From the NCBI GenBank assembly GCA_021156225.1, contig JAJNBN010000123.1, forward strand, positions 1-8,239: DNA of 8,239 nucleotides. The letters run 5' to 3'. The DNA comes from Verrucomicrobiota bacterium. GTDB lineage: Bacteria > Verrucomicrobiota > Verrucomicrobiia > Limisphaerales > JAEYXS01. Shown here piece by piece: positions 5,865 to 8,239 of the stretch. The position numbers and the translations under genes were made by a program. The notes under the pieces were generated by a model, which searched no databases, was not told the origin of the DNA, and saw only the letters and a program-made list of their open reading frames with translations. Positions within the stretch are counted from its first letter, which is position 1. Every line of letters starts with the position of its first letter.

Positions 5865-7871
5865 TTAAGGCGCATCGTCCGTGAGCTTCACTTTCACGAG
5901 CACGAGCAATTGGGAACCATCCTTGATCGGTGCTTTGTCTTTGTCGGTAGGTGCATCGCCAAGTACCAGAACTTGCCCGTCGAGTAAGGTGGCGGAATTC
6001 GTGATCGACAGCTCTTTGAACACCGGCATCACGACCGGTTTATTGGTGTAGCCGAGAAATCCTTTGATGGAGGCGATCACCTCTAGGCTGATCTGCTTCG
6101 TTTCCACGTCCACCGTCGGCATCACCTCCAGAGTCACCCCATCGGTCACCCTATTGGTCGTCCCTTGGGCGGTCACATAGGTCAAGGTGGGGCCGACAGA
6201 TATGGAAGACTGCAAGCCACTCGCTGTCGTTATTCTGGGCGCCGACAAAATATCCACACCTTTTTGCGTTTTCAGTTGTTCATTCAGCCGCAGGTTTTCT
6301 TCGGCACTGAGAATCCCGGAGAATCTGTGAGGCCGGTTTAGCGGATTAGAATTCAGGGATACGGTGATAAACCGTGCTTCGATCAAGACACCGGGGCCGA
6401 ACCTAGCGGCCTTGATCAAGGCATTCGTCACGATGCTTTCCGTAAGCAATTCCGGCAGCAGGATGGGCGGCTGTCGTTTATCGCGCGGATAGATCACGGT
6501 GAGCGGCACGCCCGGGCGGTTGAACTTCTTAAGCTCCGTCTGGATGGCGGCATTCTCATGCGTCGCATCGGCTTTGAACAAAGCCGTAATGGTCTTGTCG
6601 ACGATCTCCTTTACGAGCGGTGTCTCCAGACTGCTCTTAAGATTTAACTTGCCGGTCATATCCCAATCCGCCTGGAAATTAACGAGCACCACTTGATTGG
6701 AATTACGGGCGGCCGTAACTGCCTCGGGACTCCAGGTCTGCCACAAGTTTCCCGCCTGCTCTTTCTTACGGGCAGAGTTTTCGCGCGGAGAACCAGAATT
6801 TTTCTCATCCGGCGTGGCCTTATCTTGGGCACGCGCAAGCGGTAACAAAATAAACGCCGCCAACACGACGGATGAAACGCCCCGCCAGCCCAGCTTTACC
6901 GGCCGTTCGGGCGAGAAGGCAACGAGATGTTCAATGCGGCTTTTGAGAGCGTGGCGCGTTTCCATGATGCCCACCAAACCCAAGCTCATCATGGGCCGGG
7001 CCAGGTATTGACGCGCCACTTTCACCAAGGTCAAGAGATACGCCTCGGATTCTGTTTGCAAAGCGACCATGACGGACTCATCCACCGCTTGTTCGCGCAC
7101 GCAGCGGATATGGGCGTTCGCAATCCACACCAGGGGATGCCACCAATACGCGATTTGCAGCACCGTTTGCAGCCAATTCACCAAGACATCCCGCCGTTGA
7201 TGGTGTGAGAGTTCGTGCAATATCACACAGCGCAATTCTTCGTCGCTCAGTGACTGCAGCAACTCGGTGGGCAGCAGGATGACTGGATTCCAAACTCCGC
7301 AGAGCGCCGGAGACATTGGTCGATCAATCGTCCGGACGGAGAGCGTGCGGCTCAATCCTATCTGTCGGCTGCATTCCGCCACCAGTTGTTCAGTCTCCGG
7401 TGAAACCGGTGATGAAGTGGAGAGCAGGCGTTTGAGTTTCCAGAGGCGTGCCAGCAGCAAACCGATAAACATCAGCATGCCGAGCAAGGCGCAAAACCAA
7501 AGTGCCCCAGCTTGGTTCAAGCGAGTAACCGGCACGATTTCCGCAGCGGGTGTCTCAGCCGAAGAACGCGCATCACGATAGCTGACAGTCGATTGTTGCG
7601 GCAGTGATTTGGTCACTGGCTGGCTGGCAATCTGTTGCTCCTTCAACCAATAGGCAGGACTCGTAGGAGAGGACCATGTCGGCGGCATCAACAGCTTGAC
7701 CAATATCAGCAGAGAAAACACATAGCGGGTCGCTGCCGAAGTGTGCGCGCGCAGGACACGATCGATCAACAAGACCAGTACGATGACCACGCTGGATTGC
7801 CAGAGCATGGGCCGGACGAATTCCCACACGGCATCGCCTTGGGCGTTCAGCAGTTCGATTAAGTGATTCAT
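5865..7871 (-). CDS. M56 (BlaR1-like) membrane zinc peptidase with thioredoxin-like and secretin-like C-terminal domains
   Basis: A 668-residue membrane protein. Membrane segments are at about 21-39, 48-63, 121-141 and 328-347, the four-helix layout of BlaR1. The cytosolic loop between helices 3 and 4 carries the M56 signatures: ALCGVWNPVILLP (189-201), the zinc motif HELSH (219-223), and REQAVDES (259-266), whose Glu260 is the likely third ligand. Past helix 4 the chain should be periplasmic. Residues about 375-487 resemble the thioredoxin-like DsbD C-terminal domain (VVLVNFQADW, cis-proline P456), but the CXXC is replaced by D404-M-T-G407. Residues about 496-665 resemble a secretin core (ILSAPRITTASG, TLEVMPTVD, LLDGQVLVLG). 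BlaR1 instead ends in a penicillin-binding sensor. The BlaI-family gene lies 19 bases upstream in the same direction, so a membrane sensor that inactivates this repressor is likely by analogy. The signal is unknown. GAGG occurs upstream but too far for a normal ribosome binding site. Confidence 0.88.
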   Translation of the reverse strand: MNHLIELLNAQGDAVWEFVRPMLWQSSVVIVLVLLIDRVLRAHTSAATRYVFSLLILVKLLMPPTWSSPTSPAYWLKEQQIASQPVTKSLPQQSTVSYRDARSSAETPAAEIVPVTRLNQAGALWFCALLGMLMFIGLLLARLWKLKRLLSTSSPVSPETEQLVAECSRQIGLSRTLSVRTIDRPMSPALCGVWNPVILLPTELLQSLSDEELRCVILHELSHHQRRDVLVNWLQTVLQIAYWWHPLVWIANAHIRCVREQAVDESVMVALQTESEAYLLTLVKVARQYLARPMMSLGLVGIMETRHALKSRIEHLVAFSPERPVKLGWRGVSSVVLAAFILLPLARAQDKATPDEKNSGSPRENSARKKEQAGNLWQTWSPEAVTAARNSNQVVLVNFQADWDMTGKLNLKSSLETPLVKEIVDKTITALFKADATHENAAIQTELKKFNRPGVPLTVIYPRDKRQPPILLPELLTESIVTNALIKAARFGPGVLIEARFITVSLNSNPLNRPHRFSGILSAEENLRLNEQLKTQKGVDILSAPRITTASGLQSSISVGPTLTYVTAQGTTNRVTDGVTLEVMPTVDVETKQISLEVIASIKGFLGYTNKPVVMPVFKELSITNSATLLDGQVLVLGDAPTDKDKAPIKDGSQLLVLVKVKLTDDAP

Positions 7872-7890
7872 GATCGCAAAAGTGGAGCCT

Positions 7891-8239
7891 CTATTTACGG
7901 CCGGTTTGCTTGCGCTTCGACTGGATCAGTTTTTCCAATTCATCGAGTTGCTGTGTAGAAAGTTTCTCCTGTTCCAGCAGGCATTGCAGCATAGGGGTAA
8001 GCGCGCCGTTGAAGGCGTTCTTCAAAGTGTAAAGCAACTCACCTTTCTGCGCTTGGGCCCGGGTGATCACGGCACGATAGAGGGTGAGGTGGCGGATTTT
8101 CTCCGCCTTGAGCAAGCCTTTGCCCACCATGCGGTCCATCAGGGTGCGCACCGTGCTATAGGTCCACGCCTTTTCCTTTTCCAGAAACTCCTGCACGGTC
8201 GGAGCGGCACAGGGCTCGTGGTCCCAGACGACTTTGATG
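7891..8239 (-). CDS. BlaI/MecI-family transcriptional repressor, 5' end outside the window
   Basis: The visible 115 codons run off the right edge. An internal GTG at 8196 could be mistaken for the start, but the same frame continues upstream with family-like sequence (IKVVWDHEPCAAPTVQEF), so the true start lies outside. The winged-helix DNA-binding domain is seen in WTYSTVRTLMDRMVGKGLL, matching the family's ysTVrTLl.RL..KG pattern. The C-terminal dimerisation helix region ends in LSTQQLDELEKLIQSKRK. Family members bind as dimers to promoter palindromes and are cut by their partner M56 peptidase. The M56 gene follows after 19 bases, so the two are almost surely one operon, probably self-repressed. 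The operator would be outside the window. At the position of the Asn101-Phe102 cleavage site of MecI, this protein has Cys-Leu. Confidence 0.92.
   Translation of the reverse strand, partial: IKVVWDHEPCAAPTVQEFLEKEKAWTYSTVRTLMDRMVGKGLLKAEKIRHLTLYRAVITRAQAQKGELLYTLKNAFNGALTPMLQCLLEQEKLSTQQLDELEKLIQSKRKQTGRK

Noticed and set aside
8194..8196. GTG as the start of the BlaI-family gene
   Set aside because: The frame stays open to the window edge, and the upstream codons match the family's N-terminal pattern, so the gene is cut by the window rather than starting here.
1..8239. CRISPR arrays, tRNA or rRNA genes, insertion sequences, phage genes
   Set aside because: No regularly spaced repeats, no tRNA-like cloverleaf, no rRNA sequence, and no transposase, integrase or phage protein were seen on either strand.

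Overview
The window looks like chromosomal DNA from a Verrucomicrobiota-type bacterium, possibly a soil or freshwater lineage. This is an inference from gene style, not a proven placement. The pointers are an ECF-like sigma factor of the kind common in Planctomycetes and Verrucomicrobia, a BlaI repressor next to an M56 membrane peptidase with an unusual C-terminus, an exported NHL propeller protein, a long gapped palindrome between genes, and almost no Shine-Dalgarno sequences.

Left part (1-3515). A perfect terminator hairpin lies at the left edge and belongs to a gene outside the window. Three minus-strand genes follow: a stand-alone CheB-type methylesterase with a zinc-ribbon tail (250-1296), an ECF-like sigma factor (1628-2377), and a secreted six-repeat NHL beta-propeller protein (2457-3515). 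The NHL gene lies upstream of the sigma gene in transcription order. The 79-base gap between them is almost filled by a 25-base-arm palindrome.

Middle part (3516-5850). A divergent intergenic region leads into two plus-strand genes: a lipoprotein with two BamE/SmpA-like motifs (3682-4317) and NADP-dependent isocitrate dehydrogenase icd (4421-5776). A strong hairpin terminator follows icd. The gap before icd is rich in inverted repeats.

Right part (5865-8239). Two minus-strand genes form a regulatory pair: a BlaI/MecI-family repressor, cut by the right edge, and 19 bases later a 668-residue M56 (BlaR1-like) zinc peptidase. In BlaR1 the extracytoplasmic part is a penicillin-binding sensor. Here it is a thioredoxin-like domain that has lost its CXXC cysteines, followed by a secretin-like domain. 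By analogy with BlaR1/BlaI, the membrane protein would sense something in the periplasm and its cytosolic zinc site would inactivate the repressor. The signal and the target genes cannot be read from this window.

The most interesting item is this three-part M56/thioredoxin-like/secretin-like protein with its repressor. The palindrome at 2388-2452 comes next. The other genes belong to recognisable families. No RNA genes, CRISPR arrays, transposases or phage genes were found.
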